A DNA stretch of 64,000 nucleotides, taken from NCBI GenBank assembly GCA_018902385.1, contig JABSSW010000062.1, positions 124,001-188,000 of the forward strand, given 5' to 3'. The DNA comes from Physcia stellaris (taxonomy: Eukaryota; Ascomycota; Lecanoromycetes; Caliciales; Physciaceae). Shown here one piece after another: positions 35,361 through 46,637 of this stretch (position 1 is the first letter of the stretch; each line of letters starts with the position of its first letter). The position numbers and the translations under genes are program-made. The notes under the pieces are model-generated. The model ran no database searches and was not told the DNA's origin. It saw nothing but the letters and a program-made list of their open reading frames with translations.

Positions 35361-36586
35361 ATGGCTCAAGGCTCTCAAAAACCGATACTCATTGCCGGCG
35401 CTGGTCTCTCTTCCTTGTTACTTGCACAGTCATGCCTACGCGCTTCGATACCTTTTCTCATCTTTGAGCGGGACAGCTCGTTCTCCTTCCGCGCACAAGG
35501 CTACAGGCTCCGGCTTTCCTCGGAAGGGCTGGATGCAATTGAGTCGGTACTCGGGCCAGAGGGATTTCACGTCTTTTGGGACAAATGTGGCAAGACTGGC
35601 GGCAGCGGCTTTGCTGCTCTTGACGCTACAACAGGAACAAGGATATCTGAATCGGCGGATGAGGGAGATCGTGTCAAGGCTGTTGATGGGAAGGGCAAAA
35701 GCCCCGCAGAGGGTCTCATGTCCCGCGACGGAAAGATTGTGGGGATTTCCAGAGGTGATATGCGTAAGCTGTTTATGTCTGGATGCGAGTCCTTCATCCA
35801 CTGGTCTCACCATGTCACGGGGTACGAATTGACAACTTCCGGGGTCCGCGCAATTTTCGCGGACGGCTCTACATCCGTCGAAGGAAGTATGTTGATCGGT
35901 GGCGAGGGCATTTACTCTAAAGTCGCAAAACAGCTTTCTCAAGGGAAACTGAAAGTCTACGACACCGGCGCTAGGCGAATCCACGGCCAAGCACCAACAA
36001 CAGCGTTCAAAGGCCTTGGAGAAGGCGTGTGGCGTATGACAGATGACTCCAATCCCAACGGGCGCATCTTCGCAATCACCAATGTGCGGCCGAATGACAT
36101 GGATGACCCCAACGTGGAGTTTGGGTGGACAATGGCCGCTCAGCCAGGCGTCATCCAAATACCGAACGACGACTATGCCATCATTGGTACTTCGGCAGCC
36201 AAGATAGCAAAATCGCTTACGGCACAGTGGCATCCTCTCGTCAAACCCTTGTTCGAAGAGATGAATGAGACTGAAGCGGCGTTCTGGAAGATCACCTGCT
36301 CCACTCCGTCTGGTGTTCCCGAATGGCCGAACGAGCCACGTGTCACTGTCATCGGGGATGCCGCGCATTCTATGACGCCTGCTGGCGGAATTGGGGCAAA
36401 TACGGGGTTAGAGACTCTGCGCTGCTGGGTAGACTCCTCGCCGAGGCGGGTGGGTATAAGGACGGTGTGACGGCGGCTTATGAGAAGGAGATGAGGGTTT
36501 ATGCCAGTGAGGCAGTCAAAACGAGTTATGGACTGGCCAAGACCAATTTTGGGGTCTCGATTGACGAGCACACTAAGACTGTATGA
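35361..36586 (+). CDS. FAD-dependent monooxygenase (PHBH-like), one-base frameshift near the C-terminus
   Basis: Starts MAQGSQKPILIAGAGLSSLL, whose GAGLSS loop is the dinucleotide-binding motif (in the GxGxxG position). FERDSSFSFRAQGYRLRLS follows, then the second FAD motif VTVIGDAAHSMTPAGGIGANT. These enzymes hydroxylate or epoxidise aromatic and other substrates with NAD(P)H and O2, and are frequent in secondary metabolism. After GANT the frame reads into a short nonsense tail with a stop at 36470. The next frame, from about 36405, continues the expected sequence (VRDSALLGRLLAEAGG...) to TGA at 36586. One base appears missing at the GGGG run at about 36403. It is either a pseudogene or a sequencing error. 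No introns are seen. Confidence 0.8.
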
Positions 36587-38387
36587 GGCAGTAATGAATG
36601 TTTTCCGATGAGGAGCGGGTTTGGGAACATCTGACCTCCTGAAGGCGGCTCACCGAGTATTCCCCTTCTCTTTGCTTTTAAATAATCCTGCTTATTTATA
36701 TAGAAAGTTCTTCTTCTCTCAACAAAGCACTTTAGGCAATTGGCTCATCGTCACGCAATGATCATTTTGATAGTGAGGATAGAGATCTCAAATCGCTAAG
36801 CCTTTGTTGCGATCTCTAGTTTGAGATTCAGTACATCAACATGTGACTGAAGAGAGCGAACGAAAGCTATGAACCGAAACGAAAAACAGCAATAGTGGGC
36901 AGGCTGCAGATGGTTAAGTTCTCTCGCCTCATTGATAATCGGTCTCTCAAAGTTCTTCTAAATAGCACAATCCAGATACTAATGTACGTTCGTCAAAGGG
37001 CGACGAAGTAGTCGATAGCATCAACTTTCACGACTTAAATCTCGAGTTCGAGTTCATTGAGAAATTACGATGATCATGTTGAGATATCACACACTTTCTG
37101 ACTTGAAGTCTGAAACACCTACAGCGTCTAACTTTGAGTGATTAAGTTCAGACCATCGTGATTCCAGAAAGCGTGTGGTTCTCCATTAGTTTTAGCTCGC
37201 GCTGTGACATCTTACATTGGCACACTCTGCGAGCAACTCGCCCTGCGTGTAGAGGAGCCCCCACTAGGACGCTGCAAATGCCACCGCACCACTCATGCAT
37301 TATTGCCCATGGTGAAACCGCTTGTTATTAAGCTTCGAAGAGGCCTGATAGAACTCATACAAGGCGTTCTTACTTGATGCGCACATTGCGACAACGTCGA
37401 CAAGGCTGCTACTAGTCCTCCGTAAGAGCACCAATCATCTATGTTCAAGCTCGCTTGCAATCATAGCAAAGCCTTCTCAACGCAACGTGGAGACGTTATT
37501 GGCCATAAATAGATGGATCTACGTCGAAAAATAGAGTTTAAAAGGTGAGTTGAACGATCTCAATCAGGTAAACAATTCTCACCCTTGTTGAGTTGACAGT
37601 GATTGACTCTCCTCCTATGACAAACAATAGGCTTGTTCACCACTTTTTGTTGGTTCAATAGATCTATTTTGTCGGCTAGATATCTTAAATAATGAACGAT
37701 GAGCCATTCGAGAGCGAGATTCTGAAAGGTCTAGAAACATTAACCCTCTAACCGGACAAAACATAGGGTTAACATTTTAAACTAGGTTGAAGCTAATTCT
37801 ATGATTGTCTAGTTAGGGGATTAATCTTTATAGCGTGGGGATTAATGTGTTTCACGTGCTCGAAGAAAAGCGCCGTAAATCCTTAATGCGCAGCTCGGTA
37901 ACTCGATCAGGTAAAGTGGCCCCTGTCACCGTTCAGAGGAGTCCGAATAGCCTCACCGATAAGCCCAATCAAGACAGAGAGCCTTGCGAAATTGACCGCG
38001 CCGCCGCCATGCTGAGATGGCATGGTAGCGTTTGAAAGAGGAGCGTCCTAGGATATCACTCCAGTCTAGTAAGGCTGTTTATGGCACAACTTTGATGGAC
38101 CACCGTCGAGAATGGCCTCACCAGCCTATTACGAAGCTTAACAGCTCAACCCCCAATTTGCTGTGCGTCACTTGCGATCCTGCTGGGGTCAGCCTTGCCA
38201 CTACACAGTTCCGAGTCGTATGGGTATAGTTGGCAGACTAGCGCAATCAATGGCGGTGGTCCTGGAAAAATACTATAAGTACCTCGAACAATTTCGCCCT
38301 TCAGCTCATCTTTACAAGCGATAGCATCAGTAGAGATCAAGTGAACCGATCATCGATCTTTTTCTTGAGCCTTTCGATTTCGCAGTC
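36587..38387. other. 1.8-kb AT-rich intergenic region
   Basis: No gene supported. The composition is AT-richer than the flanks, with stretches around 37080-37160 and 37660-37840 of near-random short frames. It could be an old mutated repeat. Confidence 0.4.
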
Positions 38388-38982
38388 ATGCTTCTCAAAC
38401 CTTCAGGCCTTGCCCTTCTATTGCACCTTGCAGCTATCGCGGCTGCCACGCCCATCGAGAGAAGCGCAACTACATCAGATGTTGCTCTAGTAGAACGGAA
38501 TCTGTATAGCACCTCACCACGGCATAGAAAAATGCTCTTCAACAAAACATTGCTAACTATACTACAGTGACGATCGCGCCACCGACATCGAACTACTATC
38601 CATCCAGGATAAATGTTCCATCATCTCAGCCGCCAGTGGCGTCGTCATCGCCGCCGGCCAAGTGCCCGGTATCGTGAACTGGATCTCCGGCCTCATCAAG
38701 AAAGCATCAGACGACCATTCCTGCGCCATCATCTCGGGGAACATCGGCGGCGTCAACTATCAGTACCAGGCTTCGGGGCGGAACTGCGACACCACGTCGG
38801 AGCAGAAGACAGTCAACGCTGCCGTCCAAAAGGCGATTAAGTACATGAATGGCCACGCCTACCAGGCGTGCTTCAAGTTTACTCATGGGGGTACTTGGAC
38901 GGGCAAGTTGCAGATTGCTGCCCAGAATCGACCAATCATCGCTGGCATCTGCGATAATGCGCCGTACTCCATCACGATCTGA
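38388..38982 (+). CDS. Small secreted protein (176 aa), possibly CSS2-like
   Basis: Exons 38388-38503 and 38568-38982, with a 64-bp intron (branch GCTAAC, acceptor TACAG) that joins ERNL to DDRATDIE. The signal peptide is MLLKPSGLALLLHLAAIAAATP, and a possible pro-region ends near VERN. The mature part has five cysteines (KCSII, SCAII, NCDTT, ACFKF, GICDN), a hydrophobic helix (GVVIAAGQVPGIVNWISGLI), SGNIGGVNYQYQASG, and the motif HGGTWTGKL. An HGG-W-G motif near the C-terminus recalls small fungal proteins annotated with a CSS2 C-terminal domain. That comparison is from memory and tentative. Function is unknown. Confidence 0.7.
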
Positions 38983-39784
38983 GGGCATGTTACTGGGATA
39001 GCCCTTTGGGCTGTGGTGAAGGGAGGGTACTCAGCCATGTTATCCAGAGTCATGCAAAATGTATGTCGCAGATGCTGCGTCATTAACAAATTCGTGTTCC
39101 TTCAATGAAAGATAAACATGACATATCCCTTGAAAGCGTACATAAATTTTATGAAATAGGTTCAAATGAAAGTCAAAGCAGTCAAGAGATTAGAAGGCTT
39201 AATTCGAAATTTAACTAAGCCGGCTTCTCTGCTTTAAGATTGATAAATGCATTCTCTCTTCTCTGTGAATTACCGATTATGCTGCTTACTTGTCACAGAA
39301 TGACACATCTATACACTGAGATCAAGAACAGACATAAACCTTTAAACAGGGATCGACTCATTGTAATCAAGATTCATAACTACTCACTGTCGTATGACAT
39401 GAATATAAGTGCAAATCATGTGCTCTAACCTAGCTTGATTTTTACTTTGACGGGATAGCAGTTGTAGTGCTGTCACGGAGAATAGACCAAAATTTCAGAT
39501 ATGTGAGTCCGCGCGTCGTGTGATCCCAATAATAGACAGAATGCTTAAGCTATAAACTGGGTTCTCGGTGAATGGATTTTGAATTCTCATCACAATCTCG
39601 CTCTGCTTGGCACACCATTGCTGGCGCTAGTATCCCTTGGAAGGGAAGTCGTTTTAGATCAAAATAGAAAACACGTAGATTAATTGTTCCGATAGACTAT
39701 GTAACAAGATCCAACGAGATTCGTTACAGATACTAAAAATAGTAATCGATGTTTCTGTTCCATATTCGGACTTTCCTTAGCAAA
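38983..39784. other. Intergenic, no gene seen
   Basis: 800 bp, AT-rich, between convergent genes. Confidence 0.4.
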
Positions 39785-41288
39785 CTACAAAGCAAATAGT
39801 GCTATCATAGACGCAAAAGTTACAATTGCTATCCCTATTAACGAGTGCTTGAGGCTATTCCCTCCGGACGTGTTTGCAGCTCCAGTTCCGCTCGCTGCAG
39901 GAGCAGAAATGGAAGCGCTCCCACTTGACGTAGCGGATGCGACAATCTGGTTTCCGGTAGCGTTTGAAGTAGGAATGGCTCCACCGCTTGAGGTCGAGGC
40001 CGCGGCCGTTGATGTTGCTGGCGGTGTTGGGATATTGGAGGTGTTGGTATAGATGGAAGCGTTAGCGGGGGTGGTTACATTCGTAGCAGTATTGAGGAAG
40101 CCCATAATCTATTTAATATGTTATTCACGTCGATGTTCCAAAGGATATGGAAAGGCTCAATGACCACCGGAAGGCAGCGCAGAGGGACCGGTGAGTGGCC
40201 GACTTACCCTGTCCAACGCATGTACCGCGCCGGAATTCGCGATGTAGTTGGAGCTGACCAATTGGGCATCGTTCAGAAAGATGGATCCATTCCTTCGTGT
40301 GACGAGAATGGGATAGCCATTCTGCGACTGTATCAAATCCCCGTCTGTGAAGTTTGTGCTATAGTATGAGCCTGTCAACCCATGGCGAGTTAGAGTCGCA
40401 AGGAGTGATCCAGGTCCGTCCGTCAGATTGCCATTGCTGTTAGAAAGAGGCCCTAAGGCTTCATTTCGGGGGCATAGACAGGTCAATCCTTTCGCGGCAT
40501 TCTTAGATAGTTTTTATCAGTATGCTTTAGATTATGCGCTCATCTTAAAACATCTTACCGTGCCCTCTGTAACGTTGGTGCGAGCTAAGCCTCGTGAGAA
40601 GGACGTCAAATTGGCGGCATCCATAGTGTCTGTTTGGTTGACTGGCAGTGTGAGGAATCTGCGGCGAGACTGCGGTTAAGTCGACGTTGCTTGAATATCA
40701 GATAGCTACCTACCCATTGACGATATAAAATAGCCCACCGGACCAATTGCCAGGGGTTGGCTCAAGCTCGACCTCGTTACCCTCACCAGACCGGACATCC
40801 ACACTGCTCAAGGCATTGACTTGGCGTGCGCTGATTTTGCGGCCGGAAGCAGTGTCACTGGAGGAAAGGTATACTACTTGGGGTAATGAGTCGCCTGCGT
40901 CAGTCGCATTCTCTCGTCTAGCATAGGTCGAGTTCCTCAAAGCGGTCTCGGACACTAATCCGCTCGGTTGTTCGAGGTCTGAAGACGAAAGTGCGCCTTG
41001 TAAAGTATGATAATTCAAGATGTTCCCAAGATCAGAGGACGACAGACTACTGACGCTTGCTCCATTGCGCTGGCGGTAATTGGTAAAAGCTTGGTTACTG
41101 GGAACGAGAACGGTCTGCCTTTGCGCGCCCGCGCTAATATTGGTGAGAAGACCAGCTGCAAGGTTGGGGAAGCTCGAAAGCAAGTCATTGAAGTTAGATA
41201 GTTCAGGATACCGTGCCGTCGCATTGAGCAATGTTTGACCATGGACAGCAGCCGTTGCAAAGAGGCAGAAAAAGATTGCGTATTCCAT
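39785..41288 (-). CDS. Fasciclin (FAS1)-domain, GPI-type cell-surface protein (430 aa, four exons)
   Basis: Exons 41288-40714, 40658-40559, 40501-40208 and 40108-39785, all in phase. Signal peptide MEYAIFFCLFATAAVHG. The first FAS1 domain includes LLSSFPNLAAGL, TVLVPSNQAF, ILNYHTLQGAL and FYIVNG. The second includes CPRNEALG, LLATLTRHGLTG, YPILVTRRNGSIFLND and ANSGAVHALDRIMGFL, the last being the H2 motif of FAS1. A Ser/Thr/Ala-rich linker follows, and a terminal hydrophobic tail (SLIGIAIVTFASMIALFAL) after SGGNS is typical of GPI anchoring. Such proteins act in adhesion at the wall or membrane. The protein looks intact. Confidence 0.9.
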
Positions 41289-42535
41289 GATTTCAATCTC
41301 TACTTTACTGTTGACATTGGATGGGTACAAACTGCGATAGATAGCTCATAAGGTAAACCCGGACTAGGCTCGGCTGCGTCATTGGTAGAGCGATGATTGT
41401 AGAACGCCCGACTTTTCGTAGCTGCATGAGGACATGCCGACCCTTGACAATGGGAGCCAGTGGCACTAGCTTGGTTTGCGCAGTTCAAAATCTCGGTGCC
41501 GTGACAAAATTACCAAGTGACATGAGAAAATCAAACGGAAACCTACCAACGAGATATAGTAGCCTATCTTGCTTGATGGAAAACAGCCAAAAACTATATG
41601 AAGCGGTGGTCGCCTTGACGGAAACACAGTATGTCATCTTGAGCAATGCAGTGAACGGTTTGCGAATACGGAGGGATTCTTGCAGGAAACGCGGTTCCAT
41701 GCGTTGCAGCCAGCCCTACTGGCTCAGCAGCCCGGAAGTAAAACCCACGAATGGATAGTACCGAAAGCTGTTTGCTTCGATTGTGTGGGAGGTGGGGGGA
41801 ATTGCATTCAGCTGAGGCTGAGGCTGAGATAGCAGTCAAAGCGGGGCTCAGCCGTGGATATCGGAAAGCAGCTAGGAGGTTTCCGGCCATGATATGTCCA
41901 TTATCAACTCCAGCCGAGAATGTTCCGTGATAGTAAGATCAGATGTTCTACAGCCTTGTTGGTGTCCGGGCTTCATTGGCCGGATCACAGCCCGAAGATT
42001 TCATGCATCTTCTCAATGCATGCTTATGCAGCAAGCTAAGGCATGGCGAGATGGGTTTCGAGAAACTGCTGGCGGGCTGAAGCGGGGTCATACATACATT
42101 GCGATCTCCGGAAGCTGCAGCCATTGGACTTTGGTCGAGGTCATGTTTTTGCTTATCTGCTGGGAGAGGATTGTCTGTGGAAGAGCATCAGCACTAACGA
42201 GATGATCTCACTACGGACCCGGCACCCTCGTATTGAGCAGGCCTCTCCTACCAAATCCTGTGCAAAATGCTCACCGCTTACTTTGCTTGAGGTGAGCATC
42301 AAGACTCACATTGAACGAACCTGCTCCAACTTGATCCATCTCCGTTAGCGATCAGGCAAACTCGACTTATGCACTTGGCTTGGTCTGTGTAGACGTCAAG
42401 ATACGTGACCTCCGCATAGACTCTCTACAGCCAGTGCAGAGCGAAACACTCTTCGCCGATGAGGTTTTGGTCTTCCATGATCCTCTTCTGCTTTGCTTTT
42501 TGATTCTTTCAATGAGAGGCTTGGCATCAGATCGT
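41289..42535. other. Intergenic, divergent promoter region
   Basis: 1.25 kb between the fasciclin gene and the membrane-protein gene. A short GAGGCT triplet run lies near 41815. No gene supported. Confidence 0.4.
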
Positions 42536-43638
42536 ATGCTTTGGGCTCTTTGCCTTTCCTTTCCCATGTTCTTCTTGGGAGAAGCCATGCTGCCTGTGAT
42601 ACCTACGCCAACGTTCGCAGGCCTAAGAGCGGCGCAGCAGGATATTGGTATGATACCGACTTCTCCACCTCAGCGACAGGATATCTTGAGACGCTTTGGC
42701 GGAGATCCCGCAATCTGTGGCTGGGTTGAAGGAAGCGCCGGTAAGCATAGGAAGATGGAAACGCAGACGCTCAAGCCGGCATAACCGACTGATGCGAGAT
42801 AGACAATATCGTTTCGTGCAATTCGGGACATACCTGCGCAGCCACTTCGACATTTGTTGGCTGTTGCTCCAGCGGAGCTTTAAGCTGCCAGGCGCTTTTC
42901 ACGACGTGCTACGACAAAATCGGACCATCTTGTGACGCAAGATGCGCGCTCAATAATGCTGCGCTGATATGGTGAGCGATGCGAAATAAACAAGTCCGAA
43001 GCAACGGCTGACAATGTAGTGATGGACAATTACCTTACTGCGCAACTTACCAGTACGCGCAGGGCTCTCAAGGGTATGGCTGCGCAGCGACGGCAGGATA
43101 CAGTAAAAAGGTCCTTACAACTACGAACCCTGTTGCCACCCCTTTTGGCCACGCTGCGTCAACGACGTCATTCTCCAGCTCCTCGTCCTCGAGGATGACA
43201 ACCTCCGAAACGAATGCTCCGCAGGCCACGGTAACAGCTGCAGCTGCGACTCCTTCAACATCCTCTTCTGGAGTTGACATGAAATTGATCAGCGGAGGAG
43301 CGATAGCTGGTGCAGTCGCGGGCTCGGTCCTTGCAGTCGCTGCGATCGTTGGGATCATTGTGTTCATTTTGCGGCGACAAAAGCAGAAGAAAGAGCAGAG
43401 AAGACAGGCGGCTACCAATATGTCCGTATACGCTACATATTCAAAGCCGCCCCCATCAACTTTGTCTCCTCCAACTTCTCCGCCGATGCATTCAAGGCAC
43501 CCATCCGAACAGACTTATGGATATCAATCATCTCCTCCCCTATCGGACAATGGTCGGCCATGGTCACCTGAAACAGTTAGCCGTGGGGTGGCGGAATTAG
43601 CGGTTGGTGATGAGGCCACAAATTGGCAGAAGCATTGA
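42536..43638 (+). CDS. Single-pass membrane protein with Cys-rich ectodomain (330 aa, three exons)
   Basis: Exons 42536-42740, 42803-42971 and 43020-43638. Start MLWALCLSFPMFFLGEAMLP (signal peptide). The ectodomain begins PTPTFAGLRAAQQD, passes ICGWVEGSADNIVSCNSGHTC (two pieces joined by intron 1), and has paired cysteines (GCCSSG, TTCYDKIGPSC, YCATYQY, GYGCAATAG). A Ser/Thr stalk precedes one transmembrane helix (GAIAGAVAGSVLAVAAIVGI), then a basic stop-transfer run (RRQKQKKEQRR) and a Pro/Ser-rich cytosolic tail. This layout is common in fungal surface proteins of the WSC/Mid2 sensor style, though no WSC domain is recognised. The function may be wall sensing, by analogy only. It looks intact. 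Confidence 0.8.
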
Positions 43639-44515
43639 GTATGGTTCTGTTTTGGGTATCTAAGGAACATCATCTTCCTATTTGGTTGATGTGGTATTCC
43701 AGAAGCATCTAAAAAAGGCTGGACTATTTTGACTCGATGCAGTTCTTATCATTTCTCTGTACTAGTCGATACCCCTACACATTCTGTCGCTGAAACGCAG
43801 TCATAAACTTCCTCGTTCGAATGAATATTGTTAGACTCAATGAGGTTATTCTAGTGACTGGCCGCTACATTAGCGGCTTCAGCCGTTCACTTAATCTTGT
43901 ATTTTTTCTTAGGATTCTTAATGAATCCATAGGACACAGTGTCGCACATTCAACGGACATTCCACACAGTAATCGAGCTTTGGATGCGTTGGATCAAGGG
44001 TACGCTGTTTATACACGAAGGTTGTGTTTCCCAGCCTTATAGATGGACCGATGCGGTTGCCGTCGATGTCAAGGAAGTTTAGTCAACAAGTCAGTAACGA
44101 CCCTTGTCCGCCTTATTTTCACAGGGACTCAGCCTCGCTATCAGTCTGGGCTTCGCCCTGCCAAAGGTCAGTCGCATGAAGCGCTGATGTCTCTATTGGT
44201 CTTCCCTATATCATGCCCACATTTCAACGTGGTGTTTCTGAGTGAGGTTCAAGCCGCATCGCAGCAGGTTTCTAACGAGGAGTATATGGAGGCGTAAGGG
44301 TGCAGACGATTGGTGCAATCTCTGGGCGTTTTGAGGTAGAGTAGGCGGTAGGGCGACTATCGATTGCGCAGGTGTTGGTGTAGGAACTCGCGTCGGTATA
44401 GCGGGTAAGGAGACTGCCGAATGAGGAGGAGTAGGTTCAGAAGTAGGCTTCGGCTTCTTCGCATGCTGATCGCGGATTGTTCGTGGGGCTTGGTGGTGCT
44501 GGGGTAATTCGCAGG
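43639..44515. other. Intergenic with a possible Pro-rich remnant
   Basis: A minus-strand Pro/Thr-rich frame at about 44528-44211 (TPPHSAVSLPAIPTRVPTPTPAQ) may continue the coiled-coil relic upstream of it. Otherwise empty. Confidence 0.3.
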
Positions 44516-44722
44516 TCAACGCCTGCATGCAAAAGCTTCTATTTGCTCCTTTGCAATGCGAGCTTCTTCGGCATCCTTATCGGCCTGTTGTTATTGCTTG
44601 AGCATACCTGCTTGCATGTCTCGGTTCCACTGCTCTTGACGGGCCAAACAGTCTTTCTAAGCTCGGATCTGTTGGGCTTCTTGACGAGCTTGCTCGCGAG
44701 CTTCTTCGTGTTCTTGAGCCAT
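44516..44722 (-). pseudogene. Relic of a Glu/Gln/Ala-rich coiled-coil gene with two internal stops
   Basis: From ATG 44722 the frame reads MAQEHEEAREQARQEAQQIR, then TAG (44657-44659), then a similar helix, then TAA (44591-44593), then QQADKDAEEARIAKEQIEAF and TGA. Both internal stops sit where Gln codons (CAG, CAA) would fit the repetitive Gln-rich context, so C-to-T change explains them. This is the product expected from repeat-induced point mutation or plain decay. Coiled-coil plus Pro-rich composition is seen in some retroelement gag proteins, but no other element parts were found, so the origin is unknown. Confidence 0.5.
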
Positions 44723-45523
44723 TATGGCCTCAAGAAACCAAGCACATTGACGGGAAGATTGCTTAGTGAACCGTGCATGACTCTCGTAGACGTTGAGGCT
44801 TTGTGTCTCGAGCGACTTCTAGTAAACCATCGAACCAGTGGCACGAAGAGGAAGACAAGGGTATGATTAACCGTTTGGCGAATAGAAACAGATGGGCTCG
44901 AAGGTAGTAGATATATAGGTAGGTAGGTAGGTAGGGATTTTTGTGGTATTCTGACTGAATAGGTGTCGCGGAGCCTGGGGGCGTTATCGTCGGGTGGACT
45001 GAGTGCTTGCACGGAAGCTGAATACTGCACTGCAGATAGATGTTACATAGTGACTAGGCGGAGGACATGATCTTATGATGATGCTACGAACTGTTACAAC
45101 GATAAGTTGAACTGCTTGTGGGTGGATGTGTGCGAACGTGTCTCGGTGTTTACATCCTCGCCTCACTCGCCTGCTTGCCTTGGAGACGCTAGCTCTATTG
45201 GGACTGCCACGTGACCTCTCCGAGTTACCTTATCTTACATGTAGGTACCTTACCTTAAGGTAGTTGGCTCGTTGGTTGATTAAGGTATCTGACCTCCAAG
45301 AGTCCATTATGCGGCTTTCTGAATACGACTAACACCATATGATGGTGCTTTCTGTAACACAGTAGTTCATGCCATCCATATTATCTGGAGATTTCCCTTC
45401 AAACACTAGTATTACCCCCAGTACTCCCTCCAATCGAGCTCGGATCACGACATCCGATTCTTAATCTTTGACCTTTGAATTAGTCCATATTACTTGACAT
45501 CGAAAAGTGACAACCATCGTAGT
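44723..45523. other. Intergenic, with microsatellite
   Basis: A TAGG tetranucleotide run lies at about 44912-44933, and an ACCTTAAGGT-type palindromic stretch at about 45240-45265. No gene supported. Confidence 0.5.
44912..44933. repeat. (TAGG)n microsatellite
   Basis: About five consecutive TAGG units. Confidence 0.85.
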
Positions 45524-46637
45524 CTAAGTACCAGCCTCTCCTTGAGCGCTTTCGTCCAGACATCGTTCGCACGCACAGTCAAACAAGAACAGATCTTTGA
45601 GTCTTTTTCTCCTATCCCGAACGGTTGCATACTCGACAAAGTCGACGTACGGAATACGAATCTCCTCGCCACTGGATATATCACGATCAGTCACTAATAC
45701 CATCTGATTTCGGCCGTTTGCTTTGAAGACAACCTGTGGTCCAGTCAGTTGCAAAGACTCGATTCCCACCATCACTTGAGGATCATGCGTACATTAGGAA
45801 CGCAGGAATGATTACACCTCGTAGCCCACGGATACATCCCGAGGCCGTACGGATTGTCAAGCTTCCCAGCGGACGGCAACGGTGGAAACGCGGGCAGAAT
45901 AGTCGAGTAGAGCCAGAAGGAATTCATTTCTTCCTGGCAAATTGTGGAAAGGATTTCGTCGAGGCACGTCAGCGCAGGCGACCATTCTGCGTCACTCGCA
46001 TATGTCTGGATAAGATAGGTCCAGTACTCCAACCGCTCCTGTGGCATTATAGAGCGATTTCCACGGAACTTCTGTATTGAATCCCAGCCGCGCGTGAACC
46101 CTTCATGGACTGTGTGATCCTGGCGCTCTCTTGACATCAGATCGTGGAATTCCAGGTATCGTTCGATCAATGTGCGAACGACGAGCCAAAGCATGGTAAA
46201 GTTGTACTCGCCTTCCGACCGACGCAATTTTGCTCCATTGGCTTTCAACCAGGCGCACTCGAGGGAGTGACGAGTCTGATCGGCTGCGAAGCAGTGGTCG
46301 TCACACCAGACGACATCACTGATACAATGTGAAGGGCAACGCTTGCTTTGGCGGGGGGAACCTGTCGTGAGCATGGGAGGTTGCTGCAGCTTAGTGAAGC
46401 TTCACTGCCTCGTTTGTCGGTTATGGGGACTAAGGCATACGGCGAGTCGATAATCAGAACGGTACCAGCTGCCACGGATGTGGATGCGTGCATTGATCGG
46501 CCTAGCTTCGGGTCGTATCTTTCTTCGAGGCTGGAATGAATATAGGAGCCGCTATATTCATCGTCAAGATTTTTCGGAACTTCCATGACAGTAGTGTGTT
46601 CTCTCTTTACAAGCTCTGGCGTCTCTGAGTGGGCCAT
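45524..46637 (-). CDS. SET/MYND-type protein methyltransferase (SMYD-like), one-base frameshift
   Basis: Starts at 46637 (MAHSETPELVKREHTTVMEV...). The N-terminal SET strand region (GRSMHASTSVAAGTVLIID) leads into a MYND-like zinc finger (CSNLPCSR, then CPSHCISDVVWCDDHC, then HSLEC). The core SET motif RCNHSCVPN follows, then GEEIRIPYVDF and the post-SET cysteines CACERC. A GTACGC intron (45734-45792) joins CVPN to VVFKANG in phase. SMYD-type enzymes transfer methyl from S-adenosylmethionine to lysines. Near 46362 the frame changes within the zinc finger at a run of six C; one more C would restore it. No intron fits there, so this is a frameshift, real or a base-calling error. Confidence 0.8.

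Noticed and set aside
35436-36368. Minus-strand ORF of 310 codons
   Set aside because: It lies opposite the FAD monooxygenase, which has clear FAD motifs on the plus strand.
37720-37790. Telomere-like AACCCT/AGGGTT motifs
   Set aside because: Only isolated single hexamers, no array.
38388-38982. KP4-type killer toxin
   Set aside because: The cysteine number and spacing do not fit. The sequence looks more like other small secreted proteins.
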